From Paenibacillus lacisoli (GTDB lineage Bacteria > Bacillota > Bacilli > Paenibacillales > Paenibacillaceae), in assembly GCF_030580655.1 (NCBI RefSeq), contig NZ_JAUQTB010000001.1, positions 434,001-498,000 on the forward strand: 64,000 nucleotides of DNA, given 5' to 3'. Under the pieces are notes generated by a model. The model ran no database searches, was not told the DNA's origin, and worked only from the letters and a program-made list of their open reading frames with translations. Made by a program: the position numbers and the translations under genes. Below, piece after piece: positions 16,508-24,447 of the stretch; the stretch's first letter is position 1; every line of letters begins with the position of its first letter.

Positions 16508-18553
16508 CTAGTCAATCAGATCACCCTGAAAAATTTGCTGCTGCTGCAGAAATTCACGGAGTGGAGCATACTCTGGAGAAGTCCAGAAGGCAGCATCTCC
16601 GACGAGAGCCGCAGCATCCTCTCTCGCCTGCTCCAGCACTTCGAAGTCAGCGACCATGTCAGCGATCCGGAATTCAGGCAGCCCGCTCTGCTTCGTCCCG
16701 AAGAAGTCGCCAGGCCCCCGCAGGTCGAGATCGCGGCGGGATACCTCGAAGCCATCATCCGTCTCGGTCATGACCTTCATCCGCTCCTGTCCCACCTCGG
16801 ACTTCGGATCAGCGATCAGAACACAGTACGAAGCGTGCGCCCCCCGGCCAACCCGGCCGCGAAGCTGATGCAGCTGGGACAGCCCAAAGCGATCCGCATC
16901 CATAATGACCATCAATGTCGCGTTCGGTACGTCCACACCAACCTCAACAACGGTCGTCGAGACCAGCAGCTGCACCTCATTATCATAAAAGGAACGCATG
17001 ACCTCTTCCTTCTCAGACGGCGTCATCCGTCCATGCAGCAGCCCGACTTTGAATGTCGGGAATGCCTGCTGCATCTGCACATGCAGGTCAATTGCATTCT
17101 GCACGTCCAGCTTGTCCGATTCCTCAATCAACGGGCAGATCAGATACGCCTGGCGTCCTTGGCCTACCTCCCGCGAGATAAAGCCCAACACCCGGTCCAT
17201 CATGTCATGTTTGACCCAGTAGGTGGAGATCGGAATACGGCCCTTTGGCCGTTCTGAAATCGTCGATACATCCATATCTCCAAATGCCGTAATGGCCAGC
17301 GTCCGCGGTATTGGGGTTGCCGTCATCGTCAGCACGTCCGGATTGTATCCCTTACGGCGCAGCACGCCGCGCTGATTCACGCCAAAACGGTGCTGCTCGT
17401 CCGTAACAACCAGTCCCAAATCACGGAAATAAACATCCTCCTGGATCAGCGCATGGGTGCCAACAACAATATCAATGAGACCCATTTGGAGGGAGGATAG
17501 CAGCTCCTTGCGCTTTTTGCCGTTAACACTGCCTGTCAGCAGTCCAACCGTAATACCAAAAGGCTCAAACAGCTTTTGCAGGGAACGCGAATGCTGCTCG
17601 GCCAAAATTTCGGTCGGCACCATCAGCGCCCCCTGAAAGCCGGAACGCACCGTCGCATACAGCGCAATCGCGGCAATCACCGTTTTGCCCGAGCCCACGT
17701 CTCCCTGCAGCAGCCGGTTCATGCTGTAAGGTGAGCGCATGTCATGCAGAATCTCCAGCTCCACCTTCTTCTGCGCATCCGTGAGTTCGAAGGGCAGGCT
17801 GCGCACGAATTCACGGACCGTTGCATTATCCACCGCATGCACCACACCGTCCATCCGTCCCCGGTTCAATGCCCGGAAAGCCTGCATCTTCAGCTGAAAG
17901 AGGAACAACTCCTCATAGACCATTCTTCTGCGTGCCTGCTGCCCGCTCTGATTATCATTGGGCAGATGGAGTGCCGTAATCGCCTGCTTGCGCGGCATCA
18001 GCTTATACTTGCTGATCAGCCGGGACGGCAGGACTTCCGGAATCATTTCACCAAACTGCTGCAGCGCCTGCTTCATAGTCTTGCGTATCCATGACTGTGT
18101 AATTTTGCCACCGATGGAGTAGACCGGCTGCAGTGTACCGGAGCGTACACTCCCCTTGTCGGGGAATTCCGAATCCGTTACGGTCATCTGCATGCGCTTC
18201 TGATCCCATTTGCCGGTAACCACGATCTCTCGTCCAGCCTCCAGCTGGTCCTTGAGAAAATGCCGGTTGAACCAGGTTGCAGAGAACATCCAGTTCTCTG
18301 ACATAATCCGGCAGGTCAACCGGGATTTGCGCCCGTAACGCTGCAGGACAGGGACGCTCATGATTTTACCCTGCACCGTAACCTTATCGCCGTCCTTGGC
18401 TTCGCTGAGCGAACGCAGACGGTAATCCTCATAACGGAACGGATAGTATTCCAGCAGATCCTTCACCGAAGAAATGCCAAAGGCGTGAAGCTCCCCCTCT
18501 TTGGTCGCACTCACGCCGTTAATTTGCCTTAAAGCTGTTTGTTCCAGTGTCAT
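16508..18553 (-). CDS. recG: ATP-dependent DNA helicase RecG
   Basis: A 681-residue RecG. The N-terminal wedge/OB domain (about 60-150, KVTVQGKIM) is followed by helicase motifs: Walker A GDVGSGKTV (about 292), the DEQH box in VVTDEQHRFG, the TATPIPRT motif III, and motif VI RGRVGRG. The C-terminal TRG region is complete. RecG remodels stalled forks and Holliday junctions and prevents over-replication. Start at ATG 18553 with GAGGGATGGGT before it, only 13 bases after the degV stop, so it belongs to the same transcript as fakA and degV; B. subtilis has recG in the same neighbourhood. Confidence 0.96.
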   Translation of the reverse strand: MTLEQTALRQINGVSATKEGELHAFGISSVKDLLEYYPFRYEDYRLRSLSEAKDGDKVTVQGKIMSVPVLQRYGRKSRLTCRIMSENWMFSATWFNRHFLKDQLEAGREIVVTGKWDQKRMQMTVTDSEFPDKGSVRSGTLQPVYSIGGKITQSWIRKTMKQALQQFGEMIPEVLPSRLISKYKLMPRKQAITALHLPNDNQSGQQARRRMVYEELFLFQLKMQAFRALNRGRMDGVVHAVDNATVREFVRSLPFELTDAQKKVELEILHDMRSPYSMNRLLQGDVGSGKTVIAAIALYATVRSGFQGALMVPTEILAEQHSRSLQKLFEPFGITVGLLTGSVNGKKRKELLSSLQMGLIDIVVGTHALIQEDVYFRDLGLVVTDEQHRFGVNQRGVLRRKGYNPDVLTMTATPIPRTLAITAFGDMDVSTISERPKGRIPISTYWVKHDMMDRVLGFISREVGQGRQAYLICPLIEESDKLDVQNAIDLHVQMQQAFPTFKVGLLHGRMTPSEKEEVMRSFYDNEVQLLVSTTVVEVGVDVPNATLMVIMDADRFGLSQLHQLRGRVGRGAHASYCVLIADPKSEVGQERMKVMTETDDGFEVSRRDLDLRGPGDFFGTKQSGLPEFRIADMVADFEVLEQAREDAAALVGDAAFWTSPEYAPLREFLQQQQIFQGDLID

Positions 18554-18566
18554 ACCCATCCCTCTT

Positions 18567-19421
18567 TTACACAGGCCATACAAAGACAGCGATGACGCCC
18601 GGGCCTACATGAGTGCCAATCACGGCACCTACATTCGTGTAGACCACGTCGGCCACGTCAAAATGCTGATCGAGCAGTTCCCGCAGGGGTTCAACCGAGG
18701 ATGGGTCAGCGGTATGGCCCAGCGCCACATGTACAGGACGACCCTTGAAATCCTGCTCGAACATTTCAACAATACGGGCCATCGCTTTTTTATGGCCCCT
18801 GACTTTTTCGACCGCATAAATAATGCCTTCTTCATCAATAGACAGAATCGGCTTGATGTTCAGCAGCGTGCCCAGCATGGCCGAAGCCTTGCCGATCCGC
18901 CCGCCTTTCTGCAAATACTCCAGATTGTCCACCAGAAAATACAGCTTGCGGTGCTGATGGAGTTCCTCCACCGCACGTGCAATCGAATCCGCCCTGGCAC
19001 CCTGGCGGGCAAGCTCGGCAGCATGCACGACCAGAAGGCCATAACCGTAGGAAGCTGATTTAGAATCTAGCACGGTCACCCGCTCCGGCTGATCCAGCAT
19101 AGACTGGGCCAGAAGGGCAGACTGGTAAGTCCCGCTTAAGCCGGAAGACAGGTGGATCGATACAATATCAGCATCCGGATGACGGTCCAGCAGATCCTGA
19201 TAGGCCGCCATGAAGCTGGCAGGAGAAGGCTGAGAGGTTGTCGGAAGCTCCTTCGACTTCACCAGCTTCTCATAAAACTGCCCAGCTGTAATATCAACGC
19301 CATCGGCGTACGTTTCTTCTCCGAACATGACCTGAAGAGGCACAGCAACAATGCCATACTGGTCAAGTACTTCCTGCGGAATATCCGATGTACTGTCCGT
19401 TACGATCAAAGTCTTCGTCAT
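18567..19421 (-). CDS. DegV-family fatty-acid-binding protein (FakB type)
   Basis: A 284-residue DegV protein. The fatty-acid-binding signatures are VTDSTSDIP (residues 6-14), the TSQPSP segment (about 61-66), and SIHLSSGLSGTYQSA (about 90-104). In Firmicutes such proteins present a fatty acid to the kinase FakA, forming acyl phosphate for phospholipid synthesis. The fakA gene lies directly upstream, with 35 bp between, which strongly supports a FakB role. GGGGGA precedes ATG 19421 by seven bases. Confidence 0.9.
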   Translation of the reverse strand: MTKTLIVTDSTSDIPQEVLDQYGIVAVPLQVMFGEETYADGVDITAGQFYEKLVKSKELPTTSQPSPASFMAAYQDLLDRHPDADIVSIHLSSGLSGTYQSALLAQSMLDQPERVTVLDSKSASYGYGLLVVHAAELARQGARADSIARAVEELHQHRKLYFLVDNLEYLQKGGRIGKASAMLGTLLNIKPILSIDEEGIIYAVEKVRGHKKAMARIVEMFEQDFKGRPVHVALGHTADPSSVEPLRELLDQHFDVADVVYTNVGAVIGTHVGPGVIAVFVWPV

Positions 19422-19456
19422 GGATATCCCCCTTGGATTCATCTGAAATGACAGCC

Positions 19457-21244
19457 CTAAGCCTCTACCGAGAACAGGTAGGAATAGATCGGCTGACCAC
19501 CCTCATGGACTTCAACCTCGGTGTTAGGGAACTGCTCCTCAATCCATGCTACCAACTCATCCGTCTCGGAGGTAAGGCTTTCCGCACCCGTAAGAATTGT
19601 CACGACTTCATCACCGCTCTGGATCATTTTGCCCAGCAGCGTGCGGCAGGTTGGCAGCAGATCGGCTTCGCTCGCTACAATCTTGGAGTTCTGGATGCCG
19701 ATATAGTGTCCAGCCTTGATGGTCAAATCGTCAATAACCGTATCCCGGACCGCATACGTAACCTGACCGGAGGTCACACGGCTTACCGCGTCCAGCATAT
19801 TCTCCTGATTCGCTGTTACATTCTCTTCCTCCTGGAATGCGAATGCTGCCGCTATGCCCTGCGGAATCGTCTTGCTCGGGATGACGATAACCTTGATTTC
19901 CTCCTCCAGCAGCTCCCGGGCCTGTTCAGCGGCCAGTACAATGTTGGAGTTGTTCGGCAGAATAAAGATATGTTTCGCCGAGATTGATTTGGCTGCATTC
20001 ACGAAGTCTTCCGTGCTCGGGTTCATCGTCTGTCCGCCGGACAGCACGACATCAACCCCAAGACTCTTGAAGATCTCTGAGATGCCTTCACCTGAAGAAA
20101 CGGCGATGAAGCCGTAAGGCGCCAATTCATCAGCAGGCGGAACACTCGGCTCCGCCGGACGGGCAGCTTCAGCAGGAATTTGGGCGAACAGTTCAGGCGC
20201 AGGCGCAATATCCATACCGGCTGTCAGGAGTTCGCGATGCTGCTCCCGCATATTAAGAATATGAATCTGTGTAATTTCTCCGTAACGCAGAGACAGGTTG
20301 AGTACCTCACCCGGCGCCTTGGAATGCACATGAACCTTAATAATCTCGTCGTCCGCGATCACAATAATAGAGTCGCCGTTCACGGATAACGCTTTCCGAA
20401 ATACATCTTCGTCAAAAGGAGCATTCTTCACTTCGCCAATCTTGCGGTTGATGAAAAACTCCATATCATATAAATATTCAATGTCTTCTGTTTCCAGCCT
20501 GGATTGAGCGCTTGTGACCATCTGGGTCTCAGGCAGCGGCACGACTGCTGGTGCGGCAGGCTTCGATATAGAGGCAGCCGTCGCAGCAGGAACCGATACC
20601 TCCTGATAGACAGGTGCGGCCGCATCGCCGGAACCGAGATAATCCATGAAGCCTTCGTAGATGTATACCAGTCCCTGACCGCCGGAGTCAACGACACCGA
20701 CCTGCTTCAGGACAGGCAGCATCTCCTGGGTCAGTGCCAGAGTTTCCTTGGCTTTTGCCAGCACTTCACCCATCAGCTCGTCTATATTCGTTGTACGGCG
20801 CGCCGTGTAGACGGCATGCTTGGCAGCTTCCTTTGCCACAGTCAGGATCGTGCCCTCCACCGGCTTAACTACCGCCTTGTAGGCTGCGTCTACCCCGCTC
20901 TGCAAAGCGGCTGCAAATTGCACCGAATTCAATTCATCATACTGTGCGGCATAACGTGCAAATCCGCGGAACAGCTGGGACGTAATGACGCCGGAGTTCC
21001 CGCGCGCACCCATCAGCAGCCCTTTGGACAAAATACCGGACATGACTCCAATAGAATTGGAGTTTCCTTTTTTAATCTCCGCGACACCCGCGCTCATTGT
21101 CAAATTCATATTCGTTCCCGTATCGCCGTCCGGCACCGGGAACACATTCAGGGAATTGACATGCTCCGCATGCTTATGCAGTTGTTCCGCTCCGGCTAGA
21201 ACCATGGCGGTGAATTCTGTTCCATTTAAAGAACGCTTACTCAA
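19457..21244 (-). CDS. fakA: Fatty acid kinase FakA (DhaL-domain protein YloV)
   Basis: A 595-residue protein with an N-terminal DhaL/DAK2 kinase domain (about 1-200), in which NVFPVPDGDTGTNMNLT gives the Mg-ATP-binding aspartates and GARGNSGVI is also seen. A variable linker rich in Pro/Ala (about 230-260) is followed by the central and C-terminal FakA domains ending in a hydrophobic IYSYLFSVE. It phosphorylates fatty acids held by DegV/FakB. The start is TTG 21244 (AGGAAGGGG before it); no in-frame ATG is near. It overlaps the end of a small upstream frame by eight bases. B. subtilis has yloU (asp23-like) in front of yloV; that gene is absent here. Confidence 0.93.
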   Translation of the reverse strand: MSKRSLNGTEFTAMVLAGAEQLHKHAEHVNSLNVFPVPDGDTGTNMNLTMSAGVAEIKKGNSNSIGVMSGILSKGLLMGARGNSGVITSQLFRGFARYAAQYDELNSVQFAAALQSGVDAAYKAVVKPVEGTILTVAKEAAKHAVYTARRTTNIDELMGEVLAKAKETLALTQEMLPVLKQVGVVDSGGQGLVYIYEGFMDYLGSGDAAAPVYQEVSVPAATAASISKPAAPAVVPLPETQMVTSAQSRLETEDIEYLYDMEFFINRKIGEVKNAPFDEDVFRKALSVNGDSIIVIADDEIIKVHVHSKAPGEVLNLSLRYGEITQIHILNMREQHRELLTAGMDIAPAPELFAQIPAEAARPAEPSVPPADELAPYGFIAVSSGEGISEIFKSLGVDVVLSGGQTMNPSTEDFVNAAKSISAKHIFILPNNSNIVLAAEQARELLEEEIKVIVIPSKTIPQGIAAAFAFQEEENVTANQENMLDAVSRVTSGQVTYAVRDTVIDDLTIKAGHYIGIQNSKIVASEADLLPTCRTLLGKMIQSGDEVVTILTGAESLTSETDELVAWIEEQFPNTEVEVHEGGQPIYSYLFSVEA

Positions 21245-21452
21245 TGAGGATTCCCCTTCCTAGCTTAATACGCACATCCACCCCGGGATGAACGATGGTA
21301 TTAAGATCCGTGCCGTAACGGCGTTTATCCCAGCACCTGCATACATTCAAACTGTATTTCCCATCGGCAGCCCGCAGAATAAAGCAGTTAACCCCTCCTG
21401 AAGGCTGTATCCGTATCCAAACAGCGTCTGATTGTGCAGTATGCGGATCCAT
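21237..21452 (-). CDS. Small unknown ORF upstream of fakA
   Basis: A 71-residue frame starting at ATG 21452 and overlapping the fakA start by eight bases. The composition is protein-like, with VWIRIQPSGGVNCFILRAAD and WDKRRYGTDLNTIVHPGVDVRIKL suggesting a compact beta-rich fold. The ribosome-binding site is weak (AGAAGA). Its position, in the place where yloU stands in B. subtilis, and the overlap argue that it may be real, but it is not Asp23-like. No family recognised. Confidence 0.45.
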   Translation of the reverse strand: MDPHTAQSDAVWIRIQPSGGVNCFILRAADGKYSLNVCRCWDKRRYGTDLNTIVHPGVDVRIKLGRGILIE

Positions 21453-21916
21453 GAAAGATTGTCTTCTAGAAGGCATCCGGTATGGACAATCACCCATTCT
21501 TCTCAACCAGAAACATGCGTACGTTACGAACACCCGGCATCTGCCGCAGCGGCAGAGAACCAACCGGCTCAGTATCCATATATCGTCTTGGTAAAAGGCC
21601 AACGGATCACTCCATAAACTACGAGCTTTCTGCCCCAAAAGGTGCAAAAATATCCCTTATTGCAGTATTATGGACTATACAACATTGTACTATAATAGAC
21701 AGCATAAATAAATAAAGTTTTAGAGCGGTTGACGAAGCATTTTTTAATATGATATTATATTCAAGTATTGTTTTATGCAGGTTTGGAGTCCGGCATAGCC
21801 GGCCTGATGAAGAACAGCCATGAGTCATACAATTCGGCCGAACGCCGAGCAGAACATTTTTGTGAAGCTTGGCCTTTCGGGGATACCGGTTATGTTCAGG
21901 ATAGGAGGTGTAATTC
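21453..21916. other. Divergent intergenic region and rpmB leader
   Basis: About 460 bases between the fakA-side unit (minus) and rpmB (plus). It holds the rpmB promoter, a leader of about 150 bases with a short CCGGCATAGCCGG hairpin (about 21791-21803), and a TATAAT-containing AT-rich stretch near 21690-21700 that may hold a promoter of either orientation. I looked here for a displaced yloU/asp23 gene and saw none. Confidence 0.5.
21729..21758 (+). promoter_or_regulatory. rpmB promoter
   Basis: TTGACG (21729-21734) and TATTAT (21753-21758) with an 18-base spacer form a good sigma-A promoter, starting an about 150-base leader before rpmB. Confidence 0.7.
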
Positions 21917-22105
21917 ATGTCTCGCAAATGCTATGTAACAGGTAAAACAGCTGGCAGCGGCAACCACGTTTCCCATGCGAATAACCGCAACCGTCGTAGT
22001 TGGGGTGTCAACGTTCAGAAGGTTCGCATCTTGGTGAACGGCAAGCCAAAACGCGTTTATGTCAGCACCCGTGCTCTGAAATCGGGTAAAGTAACTCGCG
22101 TATAA
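21917..22105 (+). CDS. rpmB: 50S ribosomal protein L28
   Basis: A 62-residue L28 with the typical start [21 protein letters not shown], a basic core ([16 protein letters not shown]) and the end [13 protein letters not shown]. Only one cysteine is left of the zinc-ribbon pattern, so this is a zinc-independent or reduced form as in many Firmicutes. GATAGGAGGTG lies seven bases before ATG 21917. Single gene with own promoter and terminator; spoVM follows in the opposite strand, as in other spore formers. Confidence 0.96.
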   Translation: MSRKCYVTGKTAGSGNHVSHANNRNRRSWGVNVQKVRILVNGKPKRVYVSTRALKSGKVTRV

Positions 22106-22123
22106 TTTGTAGATGCCATTAAC

Positions 22124-22158
22124 AAAAAGCACTCTGTCCTTGAACAGGTGCTTTTTTT
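22124..22158 (+). terminator. rpmB terminator
   Basis: A stem of AAAAGCAC and GTGCTTTT with an inner CTGT/ACAG pairing, followed by seven T, 18 bases after the rpmB stop. Confidence 0.85.
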
Positions 22159-22313
22159 CATTTATCACGATGTTTTTAATCCGTGAACTGATAATGACAG
22201 GCTGGCTGCTTCCCGTGCCCAATGATCATTGGAGCCAATCTCCGGATCCCCGCCTCGCACGGAAAGCATACCGGCCTCTGCTGTCATCCCCTGCCTGCCA
22301 GGCAGCCGGAAGA

Positions 22314-22394
22314 TCAGCCTTTTTGAAACGTGTTCAATATCGCCTTCACAAACCCTCCCAGAAACTTCGGCAGCTTGAACGTATAAAACTTCAT
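22314..22394 (-). CDS. spoVM: Stage V sporulation protein M
   Basis: A 26-residue frame missed by length cut-offs: MKFYTFKLPKFLGGFVKAIL followed by NTFQKG. It matches the B. subtilis SpoVM pattern (MKFYTIKLPKFLGG-VRAML) nearly residue for residue. SpoVM is an amphipathic helix that senses the positive curvature of the forespore membrane, anchors SpoIVA and thereby starts coat assembly. The start has GGAGGGTGA six to seven bases before it, and its location next to rpmB is the conserved one. No convincing sigma-E promoter could be picked by eye. Confidence 0.95.
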   Translation of the reverse strand: MKFYTFKLPKFLGGFVKAILNTFQKG

Positions 22395-22465
22395 ATTTCA
22401 CCCTCCCCATTATTCTCATGCAGATACCACCGCAGTTTATGCAACGACACATCAGGATTGTGCCA

Positions 22466-22503
22466 ATAAAAAAGGCTACATGAGAATCCTGCTCATGTAA
22501 CCA
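22466..22503 (-). terminator. Terminator of the rlmN-prkC-rsgA-rpe unit
   Basis: On the minus strand GGTTACATGAG and CTCATGTAGCC form an 11-bp stem with one mismatch and a 7-base loop, followed by TTTTTTA. Confidence 0.87.
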
Positions 22504-22534
22504 TGTTTATGCGGTGTCTCCTGCTCCTATGCCA

Positions 22535-22786
22535 TCAGACAGGTTGATTGTAGTACTGAGCCACGGAGATCAGGAAGATAAATAGGATGAAATATAACAC
22601 TGTAAAAATGATAAACCCGACGCGCAGCTTACGGCTGTCATTGCGGCGGAAATAAAACACAATTACCGCAAGCGCAACCAGGGCGAGCAGCGCGTTATAG
22701 GGCATTTTGAGAAACGAGAACAAGCTTAAGATCAGGCCCGTAACCGTACTCGCCAGAGTCATCCAGGCTGCGTCCTTGAGGTTCAT
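22535..22786 (-). CDS. Small three-helix membrane protein
   Basis: An 83-residue protein with three hydrophobic segments (about 8-28, 32-46 and 57-77) separated by a basic loop (RRNDSRKLR). It begins three bases after the rpe stop and ends before the operon terminator, so it is the last gene of the rlmN to rpe transcript. I do not recognise a family. Confidence 0.7.
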   Translation of the reverse strand: MNLKDAAWMTLASTVTGLILSLFSFLKMPYNALLALVALAVIVFYFRRNDSRKLRVGFIIFTVLYFILFIFLISVAQYYNQPV

Positions 22787-22789
22787 GGT

Positions 22790-23452
22790 TTACTTGCTCC
22801 CCACACTGCTGCGGATATCCGCAATGGCAGCCGCACGGTCAGGCTGGCCGAACACGGCACTGCCGGCTACCAGCACATCCGCCCCTGCTTCAACAACAAG
22901 CGGAGCCGTCTCTTTTGTGATGCCGCCGTCCACTTCGATATGGACATGTGGACGTCCAAGTGCCTGCAGCTGGGTGCGCAGCTCGCGGATTTTGCCAACC
23001 GTATTCGGAATAAAGGCCTGTCCGCCAAAGCCCGGATTCACCGTCATGACAAGGACCATATCTACATCAGGAAGCACTTCCTTCACAGCCGAAGCCGGTG
23101 TTCCCGGATTCAAAGCAACACCTGCCAGAATACCGTGCTCTTTGATCAAATGAATGACACGATGAAGGTGAACGCAAGCCTCCACATGAACCGTGATCAT
23201 ACCCGCGCCTGCTTTCACAAATTCCTGGATGTACAGCTCAGGGTTTTCAATCATAAGGTGTACATCCAGCAGCAGGCTGGTATGCGGCCGCAGAGAGTCA
23301 ACGATCGGCGGACCGAGCGTAATATTCGGAACAAAGTGTCCGTCCATAACGTCTACGTGTATCCAATCCGCGCCGCCGCGCTCTACGTCAGCGACTTCAC
23401 TGCCCAATTTGGCAAAATCTGAAGCTAAGATCGATGGTGCAATTTTAATCAT
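22790..23452 (-). CDS. rpe: Ribulose-phosphate 3-epimerase
   Basis: A 220-residue TIM-barrel epimerase that interconverts ribulose-5-phosphate and xylulose-5-phosphate in the pentose phosphate pathway. Signatures: IAPSILASDFAKLG at the N-terminus, HVDVMDGHFVPNITLGP (metal-binding His and catalytic Asp), MTVNPGFGGQAFI, and EVDGGITKETA with the second catalytic Asp. ATG 23452 is chosen (GGAGG eight bases before); it lies two bases past the rsgA stop. Confidence 0.95.
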   Translation of the reverse strand: MIKIAPSILASDFAKLGSEVADVERGGADWIHVDVMDGHFVPNITLGPPIVDSLRPHTSLLLDVHLMIENPELYIQEFVKAGAGMITVHVEACVHLHRVIHLIKEHGILAGVALNPGTPASAVKEVLPDVDMVLVMTVNPGFGGQAFIPNTVGKIRELRTQLQALGRPHVHIEVDGGITKETAPLVVEAGADVLVAGSAVFGQPDRAAAIADIRSSVGSK

Positions 23453-23454
23453 GG

Positions 23455-24372
23455 TCAATTCCTCCGCTTCTTGTCTTTCATTTCTTCGAGAAACTGCTTG
23501 TAGTGGTTATACCGGCTCGCAGCAACTGTGCCCTTATCCACGGCTTCCAGCACTTTGCAGAAGGGTTCATGGGTATGGGTGCAGCCGCGGAACTTGCAGC
23601 CCGCTGCCAGCGGTACAAATTCACGGAAGCAGGATGACAGCTCTTCAACCCCGAGTTCAAGGAAATCCAGCTGGCTGAAGCCCGGCGTATCCGCCACATA
23701 TCCGCCGCTTTCCAGCGGGATCAGCTCCACATGGCGGGTCGTATGCCGTCCACGCCCCAATCTCATACTGATCTCGCTGGTCTCCAGAGACAAGCCCGGC
23801 CTTAGCGCATTCAGCATGGACGACTTGCCGACGCCCGATTGGCCGGCGAACACGCTGATCTCACCGGCCAGACGCTCTCTGAGCCATTCGGTGCCTTTGC
23901 CTGTCCGGGAGCTGGTTACGATCACCTCGTACCCGATCTCCTCGTAGAGCTCCTTGACAGCGGCAGTGGAGTCATTCCCGCCCTGATGCTCTTCCAGCAG
24001 ATCCTGCTTGGTCAGGCAGATCACGGCCTCCAACCCGGCATGCTCAATATGGACCAGAAATTTGTCAAGCAGCTGCAGATTCATGTCCGGTTCCCGCAGA
24101 GAGAACAGCAGCACAGCCAGCTGTACGTTTGCGACAGGCGGACGGATCAGCTCGGTTGCCCGCGGCTTGATCTCGTCCACCATCCCCTCTCCGTTCTCGG
24201 TCAGTGAATAGACAACTTGATCACCGACCAGAGGGCTCACACCTCTCTTTTTGAAGATACCTCTTGCACGGCATTGTACCACGGGCTCTTCTGGGCGGGG
24301 CACACCTTCGCTGTCCACTTCCGAGACATAGTAGTATCCGCTTAACGCCTTAATGATCAGTCCATCCGGCAT
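23455..24372 (-). CDS. rsgA: Ribosome small-subunit GTPase RsgA
   Basis: A 305-residue circularly permuted GTPase. After an N-terminal OB domain (about 1-75), the G4 motif LTKQD (about 120) comes before the G1 P-loop GQSGVGKSSMLNAL (about 178-191) and G3 DTPG (about 225). The C-terminal zinc domain has Cys-x4-Cys-x-His-x5-Cys in CKFRGCTHTHEPFC. RsgA tests and completes maturation of the 30S decoding centre. In Bacillus its homologue YloQ/CpgA is a substrate of PrkC, whose gene lies just upstream. Confidence 0.95.
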   Translation of the reverse strand: MPDGLIIKALSGYYYVSEVDSEGVPRPEEPVVQCRARGIFKKRGVSPLVGDQVVYSLTENGEGMVDEIKPRATELIRPPVANVQLAVLLFSLREPDMNLQLLDKFLVHIEHAGLEAVICLTKQDLLEEHQGGNDSTAAVKELYEEIGYEVIVTSSRTGKGTEWLRERLAGEISVFAGQSGVGKSSMLNALRPGLSLETSEISMRLGRGRHTTRHVELIPLESGGYVADTPGFSQLDFLELGVEELSSCFREFVPLAAGCKFRGCTHTHEPFCKVLEAVDKGTVAASRYNHYKQFLEEMKDKKRRN

Positions 24373-24447
24373 GCTTGAGCTGTCCCTCCTTCTTCATAAT
24401 GGATAGCTTCCGCAGAACGACTCTGTAAACCGCTAGCCCAGCCCATT

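Noticed and set aside
21619-21927. A 102-codon minus frame over the rpmB promoter
   Set aside because: It overlaps the rpmB promoter, ribosome-binding site and start, has no own ribosome-binding site, and lacks family resemblance.
22395-22465. Sigma-E promoter for spoVM
   Set aside because: CATGAGAAT resembles part of a sigma-E -10 but no matching -35 is at the right distance; not strong enough to call.
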